Notes: generated by a model from the letters alone, not told the origin. 64,000 nt of DNA from Jackrogersella multiformis (GCA_902806575.1 CADCXD010000005.1:3224001-3288000), one strand, 5' to 3'. Shown: positions 34,421-45,563, numbered from the stretch's first letter. Numbers and translations are program-made.

Positions 34421-36715
34421 TTAATTCTCATTCGGCATGTCGCACATCTCCTTGTATCTCCGCAGGACGCGATCGATGATGCATTGGATATTCTTGGCCC
34501 CCGAGAACTTGCCGTTCAGCTTGTCGAACAGCTGCAGGACGATCTCAAGGTCGTCGATTACCTGAGCCTGCTGCAGGTAACTGACGAGCTCCTGTGGTTG
34601 CACCGTCGAGGCATATATCAATGAGATGGTTGCCGTGAACAACGAAAGCAGATTTAACCAGTTGTATGCAAATCTTTTTTTCCTGTGCATGGAATAGGCC
34701 TGGCGAATACTTTGCGACGCGGCATTTGCGAGCTTCTTGACCATGACTTGGTCCAAAGTGGGGAACAACGGCGACGGCCTGTATAACATAGCCAGATGTG
34801 TGTAGTAATTGAAGTCGTACCAATCGCTGCTGAGATGGGGCACTCTGGGATGAACGTCAGGGAGCGGGAACGGCATGCTACGCCGCCAATCAATAAGTTC
34901 TCGGTGGAGAGAATGTATAATCTCTTCTCGATGAGGCGTATTTGCTTGAATGGCGGCTTGGTTCCCATAGACCTGTCTACTGATTTTACTGGCAATCTTT
35001 CTTAGATCCAGAATATGTCGCGGAATGGCCATCATGGAAGGTTCCAGTCCATCTCGGCACTGAACGCCGAGATCGTTAATATGAGCGTCGTCGACATCGA
35101 CAAAAGGCTATAGTTAGAAGTGAGTGATGAGAAAAGGTCTATAGAAAGGTTAAAAAACGCTACGGCGTCATCTTACCTCGATTTCTATGTCATCGTCCTG
35201 CAACGCGAATGGGCGCCCAAGCGCTATGGATATTACACTTTACAGGGGGAATAAAAAGGTCAGAATGTTATCCGCGCGATCTTTCAAAGTGGAAGGACAA
35301 CTAACCGATCCATCATGTAAATAGAAAAGAAAATCCGCTTTCTCATGTTTGCGATTTTGAAAGGGAGGTTTTCGTACGCGGAGGCAGAATAAAGGCCCAG
35401 GCCGATAGCCATACGAGCTGCCGTGCCAACGAGAAACCAGGTGTCTAGAAATTGTCAACATGACCCCTCTAAGAAGCCATTAAGGGGCGACGTACTTGGT
35501 CCAAGCTGGTTGAAGAAAGAGAAGGACACCTGAAGCATGATGGTTTCTAGTGCGACCTAAGAATTGCATCAGCACCCATAATGTAGCTCACAGACGCAAC
35601 GGAAGCGTACCATATCGCCATAGTCAAATGCGGGTTCAAAAAATTCAAGCGCCTTGTTATAGTACAATAAAGCCTCCGACTCTTCGACCACCGAGACCGA
35701 GCAACGTGACGAGGAGCCGATAGCCAGAACCATCCAAACTCGAAACAAGGACAGAGGGTCCATGGAGGCGGGATCTGAAGGTTGCTCGTAGATACGATCC
35801 AGCAAGGCAAGGAAGTCGCTTTGGTTTATAATAGGATACAGCGTGTGCGAATGTACAAAGTAGAAAGTCGCTAGTTGATCAGCGCGTGCTTTTGTAGGCA
35901 GACATACATCTGCCAAGGAACCAGGGGGTTCTATGATATTGGATAAAGACATGTTCCCGAACAGTGTCGGGCCAAACCCAACGATATTAGGGAAGTTCAT
36001 CACATGAGGATGAAAGAAATCCGGGGGTGAGTCCCAGTCGATCTGTCCTAGTACGTCGCCCCCCTGGGATATCCCGAAAACAAAATCGGCTCTATCTGGC
36101 GTGAGACGTTTAAGTATCGTTTGTGTTAGCTTGGCGAAAGACAGACCCGAGGAAGAACCAAGATGCCGTTCTGCTGCGGCCTCCAAGGAAAGGATTCTCA
36201 ACTCTCGGGCCATGGAAATAGCTGGGGCCTGTTCATTGCACGAGTGTGCTGGTCCACAGACAGAGAAGGGCGGCGAGAAACCACCGCCGGAATGGTCTTC
36301 ATTGGAAGGCTCCAGCTGAGTTGAGCCTTCGATGTTCTGAGTTCTGGAGTGGCCATTGTCCAGTGAAGGTTCTGACACGACTGGAGGATGGCTCGTGACA
36401 TCTAATGCCAACGAGAGTTGTCCTTCCAACTCCTGGATCCTGGCCTCAAGCTTCTGTACAAAGCTATGTTTTCTCGTCAATTTAATCAAATGATTAAGAG
36501 TATTAGATTACGTACGCAATCGGATAGGTAGCACTCTGCTGGTCGCCATCAAGAAAGCTGCAGGGCACACTGGCGGTCCGACAGTTATCGCACTGTGGTA
36601 TGGCTCTATCACACTTCTTTTTGCGCTTATGACAACGCTGGCAGGATGATCTAGCTACAGCAGTAACAATTCGAGTATCCATGATGTTTTCATTAGAGCG
36701 AGGAAGCACAACCAT
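34421..36715 (-). CDS. Zn2Cys6 transcription factor (probable cluster regulator)
   Basis: Nuclear regulator with an N-terminal binuclear zinc cluster, C25-x2-C28-x6-C35-x6-C42-x2-C45-x6-C52, followed by a coiled coil (FVQKLEARIQELEGQL) and a fungal_trans middle domain. Six exons (36715-36516, 36463-35611, 35556-35496, 35444-35306, 35237-35177, 35107-34421) sum to 666 aa with introns of 51-69 nt. Domain hallmarks are DQLATFYFVHSHTLYPII, AARMAIGLGLY, RRIF-like RKRIFFSIYMMDR and SIALGRPFALQDDDIEIE. The exon 4/5 junction uses the acceptor AAAG, which restores VISIALGRPF; the nearer CATAG breaks the frame. It lies beside the catabolic genes, and a CGG-N5-CCG site sits 25 bp before its start, so it is the likely activator of the cluster and of itself. 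Confidence 0.92.
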
Positions 36716-37657
36716 GGTCTACCAGAGAGAAAGTGATGGCGGAGGTGCCGAAAGGTTTAGAGGGGCAAAGAGGGCAACGGAGGAAAAGGAGGCAAGTTTA
36801 ATGTTGCATTTCCTAGGTGCATGAGTCAAGGTCCATGTGGATGTAGGTTAGCTGCTCAGGTGGTTACTAGCCAGTGCTAGTACCTACCTGGACATAGGAG
36901 GTAGGTAGCTGGAGGCTTTGATACCTGGGTACCTATCCCATTATACCTACCTGGTTAGTACCTGTTACCCCTCCTCCTCCTAAGTAGGTACCTATAGGTA
37001 GATAACTATATGTACCTAGGTAATCAATACCTATTACCTACCTGGTAATCTGGGGCTACACTGTTAAATAATCTGGGGCAGATAAGGTCTCTGGGTCTGC
37101 TGGGTCGCTGGGTGTGAGACCTCCAGGCTCGTGAGTGGGCGGCCCCTGTCCGGTATCCACTGTAAGAGTAGCTACGCATAAGCTGGCAAGGATCTCTCGA
37201 CCTGACAGCCCTGATAGTCGGGACAGCGATTCCTAATTGGGGAAATAAGCAAAAAAACGCGGGATCTCGGGATCTTGGGATCTTCAGCATCTTGTAGCCA
37301 ACACCAGGCTTACGTAAGTATCAATAAGTCTATTGATAAGCCAGGTGTAGTTAGGTATTTAGTTACCACTCCGAGTGGACACCGAATAACGCGCCGTGCT
37401 ACTCGCTTTGAAGCAAGATGCAAGATACAACCTTGGAAGATGCCAACAGGCGTTTGTTTGGCAACTCTTTCGCAACTCACCATATCGCCGCCAACTCTGG
37501 AAGGAAAACACCCAGATAAAAGGAGAACTCTTAACAATCTGCCTGAAGACGACAATATGTTGAAGAATATGAGGGAGAACGGTATAGTGTTGTAGATTAT
37601 TTACCTAGGTAAGTACCTATGGGTATGGTATATTGGATATATGGTGTTGCCGTCGCA
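36716..37657. other. Spacer between Zn2Cys6 gene and RidA gene
   Basis: Contains the regulator's promoter with one CGG-N5-CCG, two TACCTAGGTA palindromes (37013, 37602) and long GGTAGGTACCTA runs at 36880-37025. No gene is supported. Confidence 0.5.
36740..36750. promoter_or_regulatory. CGG-N5-CCG site, Zn2Cys6 gene promoter
   Basis: CGGAGGTGCCG, 25 bp upstream of the regulator's ATG, followed by A. It is an inverted CGG pair of the type bound by Zn2Cys6 dimers, and autoregulation is inferred. Confidence 0.55.
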
Positions 37658-38116
37658 TTACTCGAAGTCGACCACCGCTACAACCTTGATCTCCACGATA
37701 AAACGCGGATCTGGCAGCTCCTTGACTCCGATCGTAGCTCTCGCCGGAGCACTGGCGCGGTCTGCGAACACCTTATTCCACTCCTCGTTCATGCCAGCGT
37801 ATTGAGACTTCATGTCTGTCACATAGACAACCGAATCGATGACATTGTGGATGCCGCCCTTTCCCTTGCTCGCACCGCTGATGATGGCGTCGATCCTTCG
37901 CAGAACCGCGGCCGTCTGCTCCCGGATGTCCAGCGTCCAGGTGCCGTCTGCGTTCTCCGTCGCCCCTTCGAGTTTCCCCTCGGGAGTTACCGCCGCTATC
38001 CCGGACACGTATATCGTGCGATGGGCCGAGGCTGGCGCGATGCGGGCGTGAGCGTATCGCATTGACCCGGGAGGCTTGTTCGGATCAAGCAAGAAAACAT
38101 CGCCGTTGGGAGACAT
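37658..38116 (-). CDS. RidA/YjgF family (imine deaminase-like)
   Basis: Single-exon 152-aa member of the RidA/YjgF/UK114 family, trimers that hydrolyse enamines and imines; some act as 2-aminomuconate deaminases or, as RutC, in pyrimidine breakdown. Family signs are TIYVSGIAA (35-42), VYVTDMKSQYAGMNEEW (97-113) and the active-site region APARATIGVKELPDPRFIVEIKVVAV, with carboxylate-binding Arg126 and conserved Glu142. It is slightly longer than bacterial RidA owing to the N-terminus and an insertion near 80-90. It is divergent from the alpha/beta hydrolase across 499 bp with a CGG-N5-CCG site. In this context it probably deaminates an unstable nitrogen-containing intermediate rather than housekeeping 2-aminoacrylate. 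Confidence 0.93.
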   Translation of the reverse strand: MSPNGDVFLLDPNKPPGSMRYAHARIAPASAHRTIYVSGIAAVTPEGKLEGATENADGTWTLDIREQTAAVLRRIDAIISGASKGKGGIHNVIDSVVYVTDMKSQYAGMNEEWNKVFADRASAPARATIGVKELPDPRFIVEIKVVAVVDFE

Positions 38117-38189
38117 GATGCGTAGTTGAGATGAAGGGGAACGGGGGAGTAGATGTCTATTCTTCGGTCTTCGGGCAAAGAGTCCTCAC

Positions 38190-38212
38190 TCGGAAATAGT
38201 TCTGAGTTCCGA
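38190..38212. promoter_or_regulatory. Inverted repeat TCGGAA-N11-TTCCGA
   Basis: Perfect 6-bp arms separated by 11 bp, 74 bp before the RidA ATG. The arms contain CGG/CCG triplets but with 15-bp spacing, so it may bind a different regulator from the N5 sites. Confidence 0.45.
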
Positions 38213-38436
38213 TAGAAGGTAGAAAATATTACTAATTAGTAACTAATGGATGATGAATCCAGACAGAAGAGATGGATCAGGGGCTCTTTCGAAGATGACA
38301 ACGGCCTTCAATTTTGGATATAAGTTTATTCTATCATTTGCCGAAAGGACAAATCTGCCGTTATTTATTCTACCGCTATCGGGATGATCGCTCGTTGAAC
38401 ATTCGATATATTTTACATAATTTACTACACACGGAT

Positions 38437-38447
38437 CGGGGCCCCCG
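38437..38447. promoter_or_regulatory. CGG-N5-CCG site, RidA/hydrolase promoter
   Basis: TCGGGGCCCCCGA, nearly perfectly palindromic. It lies 169 bp before the hydrolase ATG and 321 bp before the RidA ATG. Confidence 0.65.
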
Positions 38448-38615
38448 AAAGCACGGATCGGACCACCCCGAAGCGAACCTCACAGGTAACCGACTGGTTT
38501 TATACGCGATCTAGGACTAAGTGAGCCAGCCAGCTGGCCGGCCTCCGCATCGCATAAGGCACTTGAACTACACGCGACTGTTCCATCAAAAAACTTCCTA
38601 AGTTGCGAGGTCAAG

Positions 38616-39614
38616 ATGTCTTCCCCGACGGACGACACAATCGAATTTTTCGACATACCCAACTTTACTTTCCAAGACGGCATTACTCTTAGTCATGTTC
38701 GCTTGGCATACCAACAGTTCAACAAGAGCGCGACGAAGGTGGCTCTGCTTCCCACGTGCTTTCGCGGAAGGGTTCGCTCAACATTGAATTTTACCCAAGG
38801 CGCGCTGCGTGATCATAGGGTTATTGTGGTCGCGCTGCTGGGAAATGGTGAATCATCCAGTCCGTCCAATACCTTGGGTTTTCCCTCCACGGTCGACTAC
38901 CGAGACTGCGTTCGCGCCCAGCATCTTCTGCTCACCCAAGGTCTGGGTATCGAGTCTGTCGATGTCATGATAGGCTTCTCCATGGGAGGCCAATGTACCT
39001 ATTATTGGACAGCCATGCACCCGCAGATGGTCAAACACGCCGTTATTATGTGTTCTGCTTCTCGGACAAGCCGACACAACTATCAATTCTTAGAGGGACC
39101 GCGGGCTGCACTGGAGAACTCTGCTGACTACGTCGCGGAGAGGAAAGAAGTAGGGGTATTGGAAGCCCCCCGCGGTCTTCGCGCCTTTGGCAAGGCATAT
39201 TCCGCTTGGCTTACCAGTGTCGCGTGGTTCGAGCAAGAGCTTTATAAAGAATTGGGATACCAGTCCTTGAGCGAATGGGACCAAGCTATAACAACTGTCA
39301 ACTACCGAGGTTGGGACCCCGAGGATCTGCTGGTGATGTTGCGGATGTGGCAAGGAGGTGACGTCTCACTGTGCAATCCTGAATACGGCGGATCATTGGA
39401 AGTCGCCTTGTCGAAAATCACGGTTCCGGTGCTTCTCATGCCATGCCAGACTGATCAGTATTTCCATTGGAGCGCTAGCGAGAAGGAGGCATCCTTGCTA
39501 CCGAACGCGACATGTAGGATTATACCTTCGGTTTGGGGCCATCTGGCGGGGTCTGGAAGCAATCGTCACGATAACGAGTGGCTAGACAGTCAAATAGCGG
39601 AATTTTTGAAATGA
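38616..39614 (+). CDS. Alpha/beta hydrolase, homoserine O-acetyltransferase-like
   Basis: Single-exon 332-aa protein of the MetX-like alpha/beta-hydrolase group. The complete triad is visible: Ser122 in the elbow GFSMGG, Asp280 in MPCQTDQYF and His309 in WGHLAGSG. The N-terminal VRLAYQQFN and NTLGFPSTVDYRDCVRAQHLL segments are typical of the group. Fungal relatives at secondary or catabolic loci hydrolyse esters, thioesters or carbon-carbon bonds rather than acetylate homoserine, and the conserved MetX acetyl-CoA motifs are not obvious. Divergent from RidA with a shared promoter. A role comparable to RutD (alpha/beta hydrolase beside the RidA-type RutC in the rut pathway) is an analogy, not homology evidence. 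Confidence 0.9.
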   Translation: MSSPTDDTIEFFDIPNFTFQDGITLSHVRLAYQQFNKSATKVALLPTCFRGRVRSTLNFTQGALRDHRVIVVALLGNGESSSPSNTLGFPSTVDYRDCVRAQHLLLTQGLGIESVDVMIGFSMGGQCTYYWTAMHPQMVKHAVIMCSASRTSRHNYQFLEGPRAALENSADYVAERKEVGVLEAPRGLRAFGKAYSAWLTSVAWFEQELYKELGYQSLSEWDQAITTVNYRGWDPEDLLVMLRMWQGGDVSLCNPEYGGSLEVALSKITVPVLLMPCQTDQYFHWSASEKEASLLPNATCRIIPSVWGHLAGSGSNRHDNEWLDSQIAEFLK

Positions 39615-39753
39615 CTTAAATGACAGCGCATATTTGGTCAGGTAGGCATATATATATATAGGTACAGGACATATAATCGCATAGCGGTTCGTATTATCAT
39701 AAATATACCTAGCAATCTTCACTAAATTACGACATCTATCATTAAGCCTATTC

Positions 39754-41506
39754 TCATATCTTCATGGCCCCCTTACCTTCTTCAAATAATGCTGCAGCCA
39801 TGAGGACAGTCTCGTCTTCCCATCTCCTCCCGACAATCTGCATCCCGATAGGAAGCTGGACGCCGGGATGCTCCGGAGTCGCTGCGGATCCGCAAGGGAC
39901 ACTCAGCGCTGGGTGGCCGGTGACATTGAATGGGCACGTATTACTCGTAACCCCAATAGAGCTGCCGAGTTTCTCCAAGATTCTAGACTGCGAATCCGGA
40001 TGCGGCATAGCGAGTGTCGGGGCGCAAGGGGTGATCAAGACGTCCACCTCTTCCAGCACTTCATCGTACGCCGATCGGAGCTCGAAAACTTTGCGATGCG
40101 CCTTTCCCTCCAGCCACGACCCGAAGTGGCGATGCGCGAACTGGCCGCTCAGCATGATGTTGATCAGGGCGGGGTTGGACGATGCTTGTAAGTCGAACGC
40201 TCGCTGGCTTGGGGGCCACTGCGGTTGGAGATGCGGGGGCAGATACGATAAATGCCCCCCCGTCTTGCCCTGGCAGAGAGCCTCCGACATCGACGGCCGA
40301 GTGCTAGCGGTCCAGATGATAGGTCCGTCGGAATGGAGCGGGATAGAAACGTCTACCACCTCGGCTCCTGCAGCTTCGAAATATTTCGCTGCGAGGCGGA
40401 CGGTGTCGCGCACCACCGGGGCCAGTCCGGCGACGGCAAAGGATTCCACAAGAAACCCGATCCTCAACGGTGGTGTCTGTTGTTGGGCGTTGGAACTTCG
40501 ATTTTGAATATTTGTTATGAAATCGGCTAAAATCTGAGGATAGTTCTTGACCTGCTTCACGAGTGGTGATTCGGGCGTCATTCGTGGGTCAATGCCATCG
40601 AAACCCGCAATGACCTTCAGTAAAGTTGCGATGTCTTCCAGAGATGGGGCAATAGGCCCTAAGTGGTCTATCATGGGCGACATTGAAGCTGCTCCTGTGT
40701 AAGGTACTAGGCCGAACGTCGGCTTGAGTCCGTAAATGCCAGTGTATGAAGCCGGAATCCTGACCGACCCTGCTTGGTCGCTACCAAGTCCGAGTTCAGC
40801 CATATCCCCCCATTGTTGATCTAGACCTTGCCTCCTCAAAGCATGCGCAGCGACAAGCGCGCAAGAACCGCTACTGCTCCCACCTGACGTGTACCCGTGA
40901 AGGAGAGGATGGTGCACAGGGCCACTGGCCGACGTAAAGGACAATGGAGACGCGCAATGATTCTCGCAAGTTGACGAGCCCTTGACCACGGCACCAGCCG
41001 ACAAGACACGGCTCACCACCGAAGAGTCAATTGGCGATACGGGGAGGGCGTCATTGCGCGATAGGATCTCGGTGAATGTCCCCAACGTGGTTGGTAAACC
41101 TCCAACGGAGATGTTGTCCTTGATTACTATGGTGCGGTCTTTTAACAACCCAGAGGTCGGATTAGATGAGACCAAATTACATTGAAAATTCCATGCGTTC
41201 ATCGGGTTGTTCTCATCGCTCGGCTTCCAATACTCTCTCGACCCAACGACGGGTTGGGGGCTGAGCTCGGGGTGGATATAATCTGGCGCATCTCTTACAT
41301 GCTGTAGGACCGACTCTAACGATCTTAGAAGGACCAGGTAGTCATCCGCATCATCTGCATTGGCAATTTCCACCGATAGAGCTGCAGCTAGTTGATGGAC
41401 AGTGTCCTTGTTAATATCGGACCTATATACGGGTCAGATGGGCTTGTGACGATCGACGGTTAGGCATAACTTACTGGTTCTGCCCCTTGATAGAAATAAC
41501 CGACAT
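39754..41506 (-). CDS. Amidase (amidase-signature family)
   Basis: Hydrolyses a C-N amide bond. Exons 41506-41475 and 41422-39754, split by a 52-nt intron (GTAAGT..TAG), give 566 aa. The Ser-Ser-Lys machinery is present: Lys112 in TIVIKDN, the cis-serine in the GGSSSGS loop (about 191-197) and nucleophile Ser230 in SDQAGSVRIPAS. The typical TGIYGLKPTFG follows. A short Gln/Trp-containing insertion lies between the loop and the nucleophile. No signal peptide is seen, so it is probably cytosolic. It converges on the alpha/beta hydrolase, with only 139 bp between the stops. A CGG-N5-CCG site lies 123 bp before its ATG. It may open an amide or lactam substrate or remove ammonia late in the pathway. 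Confidence 0.94.
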
Positions 41507-41945
41507 CTTTTTTAGTAGTGCATTGATATTTCACGTCTCGCATGGGAAGGATGTTGCTAATGGGAGCAAGGAATATGATGTAGGTACCTAGGGAGACGAG
41601 ACCCCTGGTTGGTGGTGAATTCATACGTCGGAGAGGCCGACACTACCTATCATATAGGGGGTGGCATCAAGCAACCCGCCCTAGGAGACCTATAGGCCAT
41701 TCTCGCCAGGCGACATGTCAACTTCTGGTAATTATGCAACTGAAAATAATCAAAATAATTAAAACAATACAATGAAGGGGATGATAAACATGAACAATAT
41801 TATTATGCACCCAGGGTTGATATGTTCGGATATCTCATCTAAATCCAATAAGCTTCATCAATACGACAGGTCGTTTATAAATAAACCCCTGACCTACTAT
41901 CATGCTAATACTAAAAACTCATAGGAGGTCGATATTCGTAAACAT
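41507..41945. other. Amidase promoter / SDR 3' spacer
   Basis: Contains the CGG-N5-CCG site at 41629 and AT-rich sequence at 41740-41940. No gene seen. Confidence 0.5.
41629..41639. promoter_or_regulatory. CGG-N5-CCG site, amidase promoter
   Basis: GTCGGAGAGGCCGAC: perfect 5-bp arms (GTCGG/CCGAC), 123 bp upstream of the amidase ATG. Confidence 0.65.
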
Positions 41946-43093
41946 TTATTGCCCATTGGCCAGTAAAATGCGACCGCCGTCTACGCAGACAGAAATACCA
42001 TCGACGTATGCCTGTCGGAACCAAGCCATTAGGCACATCGTTAGCTTCGTTGTTCTAATATTAGCGATCGCGGGTGCGGAATCCACACTTACCCCTGCGC
42101 GGCTCGCCAGGTAGATGACGACACTGGCGATATCCTCCTCTCCTCCCGCCCTCCGCGCTGGAACCTTGTCGAACAAGTTGCTGAAGATGTTTCCCTCTTC
42201 GCCGACCGGGTTCATCTTACTAGGCACAACTATTCTCTGGAATCAGCTAACAAATCTGGTCTCTTATTGTGTAGGTAGATTGAGATTTCTTTCACTTACA
42301 ACCTGGGTTGATACCGTTCACCCGGACGTAGAATCGACTGAACTTCGCAGCAAGTAGCTTGACCAGGTGATCAGTACCAGCTTTACTTGTCGCGTAGCTC
42401 GTCAAGTCGACATTGGTTACGTTGTGCATGCTCGCGCAGGAGCTAGTTATCACGACCGAGCCGCGGCCAGCGTCTTTGCCCTGTGTCGCAGCAGCTGCCA
42501 GCAAGGGCAGAAATGCCACCGACATGAAATAGTGAGCGGCGGTGTTCACGCTGAAGGTATCGGCCCAGTCTGAGTGTTTAGAGGACCACATGGATGCTTG
42601 AAGCTCGTCCAGGGACGCTGCTTGCACATCGCAACTAATAGGGGGGTCACGACGGATACCGGCGTTGGATACCAGGAGGTCAATGTACTGCTCTTGTTTG
42701 GTAATTTCGGCTGCGAGCTCAGATATTGACTGCTTTGACGAGACATCACAGGCGATGCTGCGATTGTAAGCGCGGGACGACTACTTCGGGACGACTACCT
42801 CTTGCAGTTGGCACGGACTCACCCTACGGCCGTACCGCCAGACGCTCTCCCAAGCTCGCAGAGTTCAGCAACCCGGTCTTCTATCGGGTCGGCCGGCAGC
42901 GCGGCTAGGTAGACTTTTGCGCCATTGGATACGAGGCCCTGATAACTGGTTAGCTTGGATCCTCCTCGAAGACGCCAAAGAAATATCTGAGATGTGCCTT
43001 GCAGATCATGAAGCCGAGCCCGCTGCTGCCCCCGGTAACAACTGCGACATATCCCTTCACTCCAAATAACCGTGTGATGTCAAGCGAAGTCAT
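41946..43093 (-). CDS. Short-chain dehydrogenase/reductase with GC-AG intron
   Basis: NAD(P)-dependent oxidoreductase of the classical SDR family, 290 aa in five exons: 43093-42998, 42938-42823, 42757-42300, 42229-42093 and 42011-41946. Cofactor motif TGGSSGLG is at residues 20-27, VSNAG near 100-104, catalytic Ser near 176 (VITSSCAS), and Tyr192/Lys196 in SYATSKAG. The first intron begins with GC (CAAG/GCACAT..TCAG) because no GT is available and the frame continues exactly as in relatives (CK/GLVSNGAKVYL). The last intron (42012-42092, 81 nt, GTAAGT..CAG) is a multiple of three without a stop, so an automatic model would wrongly keep 27 extra residues between SRAG and AYVDGISV. A CGG-N5-CCG site lies 132 bp upstream. 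The substrate is unknown. Confidence 0.9.
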
Positions 43094-43578
43094 GTTTCGT
43101 AATCTTAGTCTTGGTCTTGATGTTTTGGTATTGTACGGGGATGTTTTATTTTCGTTCAAAGCAGCCCACTACTATTTACATGATGGTTGACTTAGAGGTT
43201 TGTACTTATTGACGAGATGACCGTCGGAGAAGCCGCCTCAGTATCAGCGTCCATCGGGCACTTTATCTCTCGACGCGGGTAGAACCGAAAATGGCAATCA
43301 ACCCCGAAGCCGGAAACTAATTACAATGGGGGGAAAATGCAAGTAACCTATTGCTAACTAACTCAGGTTAGATGAGACCTATCGCGATGCTCCAGCTCCG
43401 CCGCCTAGATCTTTTAAGATCCTTGCGAAAACAATCTGCACCTAGTTATGCTAGGTACCTTAGGCATATGCCATGCCCTCCAGGACTCCTAACCCTCGCA
43501 AACCCTCCCAGCTGCTTTTCAGTCACCCGGAACTGACTAGGCACAGAGAGGCTACTCTCCTCGTAGCTGCAGCACCTC
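43094..43578. other. SDR promoter / P450 3' spacer
   Basis: Contains the CGG-N5-CCG site at 43225. ORF 43473-43658 runs into the P450 3' end antisense and is not supported. Confidence 0.5.
43225..43235. promoter_or_regulatory. CGG-N5-CCG site, SDR promoter
   Basis: TCGGAGAAGCCGC, 132 bp upstream of the SDR ATG. The left half matches the consensus and the right flank is C rather than A. Confidence 0.6.
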
Positions 43579-45385
43579 CTACTCCTTGTAGTGCTCTTTC
43601 GTCCGCTGCTCCGCCAACTCTAGGCATTCCTCAGTCATCGCGGTGTCGCGAGGGATGAGCTTGACCTTGAAGAACCGCGGAATCGCCACTAGGGCCGTCT
43701 TGATCTCGTTGTATTCAACATAGTCGGTGTTCGGGGCCGCATCCTCGCTCGCCACTATCTTGTAGCTAGCCAGGAGACGCACCAGAGCGGCGTACAGGAG
43801 CCGGGAAGCAATGAATTGACCCGAACACGCGCGCGAGCCGGTTCCGAAGCTCAGGTGCCCGAGACCATTCATCTCCCGTTCTTGTGGCGGGTCAAGGCTC
43901 TTCAACCATCGCTCAGGGTCGAATTTGCCTGCATCTGCTCCATAGTGGTCGACATCTGTGTGTGATTAGCGGGAATCGTAACAAAAATTTTTATCATGCA
44001 GACTTACCGTGGTTGCCCGCCTGTGCATTGATCAGGATCATGGTCTTGGGCGGGATGATGGCACCATTCCAGTTGACCTCGGTCACCGTCTTCCTCGGCA
44101 AGCTCATGGCGCTGACCGTATAGTATCGGCCGGCTTCTTTGATAATCGCATTGATGTAAGGGATCTTTTCCTCGATGAAGCAACTAGACCAAGCATCGCG
44201 CATGTCGGGATAGTGGCGCTTGATGTCCTCGTATGCACGATCTTGCCATATCTGACCCTCCGGGGTCGAGAGCGACCCAATAGCGGAAGTCAACGTGCCC
44301 GGGATTGTCTCGAACCCGCCCGAAACGAGAGAAAGACATATTGATGAGACCTCGACACCGGTGAGCTTCGTTTCTTGGTCCTTCAGGATAGCAGCTGAGA
44401 TGCAAGGCTTATCGGTGCCCTCCTTGATCATTTCTCGGACCTTGTCTAGAAGATGATTCAAGTAGGCATCGCGCCTGTCACGTAGCTCCTTACTCCGGGC
44501 GTTCTTCTCGTTGTTCGGCACGTATCGAAGAATCGGGACGTAGTCCTGGTAGTTCTCAGACGCGCTGCGCAGAAGTGAAATGGCAGAGCCGACGTGGAGA
44601 ATCTCGCGTAATAGTTCGTCGTAAACTGCGTCCATGCGAATCCCGTAGCAGAGCGTGAGGGTCGTGTTTAGGGCGTAGCGCTGGATGTAAGGACGGACGT
44701 CGAGTTCTATCTCGCCATTCTGGCTGTCCCTTTTCAGGTCTCGTAGAATGCAGTAGCTCTCCAAGTCGAACATCGGGTGATAGCTCCTCAGTGCAGGCCG
44801 TCCAAGTGCTGTTCCGGCGGCCTTGCGCTTCTTCTTGCAAGACTCGTCCCAGGGCGAGGAGCCGATGGTGTAGCCTTGGGTGCTGCTGATGACTCCATGG
44901 AAGGTGTACAGTTTGGGCCTGTCGATGACCGCGTTCTGGTTCCCAAGGAGCATTTTCTTGCAGTCGTCAAAAGAATTCACCACGACGGCTCGAGTGTTTC
45001 CCAGCATGATCTGGTAGACAGAATAATTGTACTGTCGCCACCATTTTTCACAAACCGTGGCATGATCCTCGCCAAGTTTAAGAAGATGGCCAAAGATAGG
45101 GACTGCACCGGGAATTTCAGGGATGCCTTTGATGTGGGGAATATCAGTGGCATACATAGCCTGCTTCTGTCAGTTCACTTCCAAAAATGCAAGAAATTGT
45201 ATCTCTTCCAGTGCCAGAGGGAAATCATTGAGATGCACTCTGACATTGGCCGTACTGCTTACCTGGTAGATGAAAAACGCGAAAACAGTGATTGCCAGGA
45301 CTGCCAGCGTTGGCACGGCATTGGGAGAGTCCCGAAGGCGCTCTATCCAGAGAAAATCGACCGGTATCTTGTGTTGAGACGACAT
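43579..45385 (-). CDS. Cytochrome P450, CYP504-like (phenylacetate hydroxylase type)
   Basis: Membrane-anchored monooxygenase. Exons 45385-45263, 45160-44008 and 43955-43579 (introns of 102 and 52 nt) give 550 aa. Residues about 20-41 form the N-terminal anchor (AVPTLAVLAITVFAFFIY), followed by the proline-rich hinge PEIPGAVPIFGHL. The I-helix reads LVSGGFETIPGTL, ExxR is E383-R386 (KEAGRYY), PERW is at 439-442 and the heme loop is FGTGSRACSG with Cys469. Long stretches (TIGSSPWDESCKKKRKAAG, RPALRSYHPMFDLESYC) are those of CYP504, whose studied members PhacA/PhacB hydroxylate phenylacetate or 3-hydroxyphenylacetate. Ring hydroxylation of a phenylacetate-like acid is therefore the best guess. 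It is divergent from an SDR, with two CGG-N5-CCG sites between. Confidence 0.94.
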
Positions 45386-45563
45386 GATGACTTTTCCCGG
45401 CTTGAAAAGTAGATTGAAGATAGAGATAGATGAATCCAAGGTATGGGTAGGCAACTGAAGTGGTAACTATATGAAGGCAAACCCAAGCGGGCCTTTTTTG
45501 TGTTCTCCATCCCTCACGCCACCCAACCGTCGTTCTCCGTGATCGATGGTTGCAACTTCGAGT

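Larger units (their letters stand above)
38117..38615. promoter_or_regulatory. Divergent promoter RidA / alpha-beta hydrolase
   Basis: Shared 499-bp control region. It contains CGG-N5-CCG at 38437, a CGG-N6-CCG variant at 38459-38470 and an inverted repeat TCGGAA-N11-TTCCGA at 38190-38212 close to the RidA start. Confidence 0.6.

Noticed and set aside
35222..35237. CATAG acceptor for exon 5 of the Zn2Cys6 gene
   Set aside because: It breaks the frame. The AAAG acceptor at 35238-35240 continues the conserved ALGRPFAL block.
39764..40507. 247-codon frame antisense to the amidase
   Set aside because: The amidase has complete catalytic motifs on the other strand. The antisense frame has no recognisable domain.
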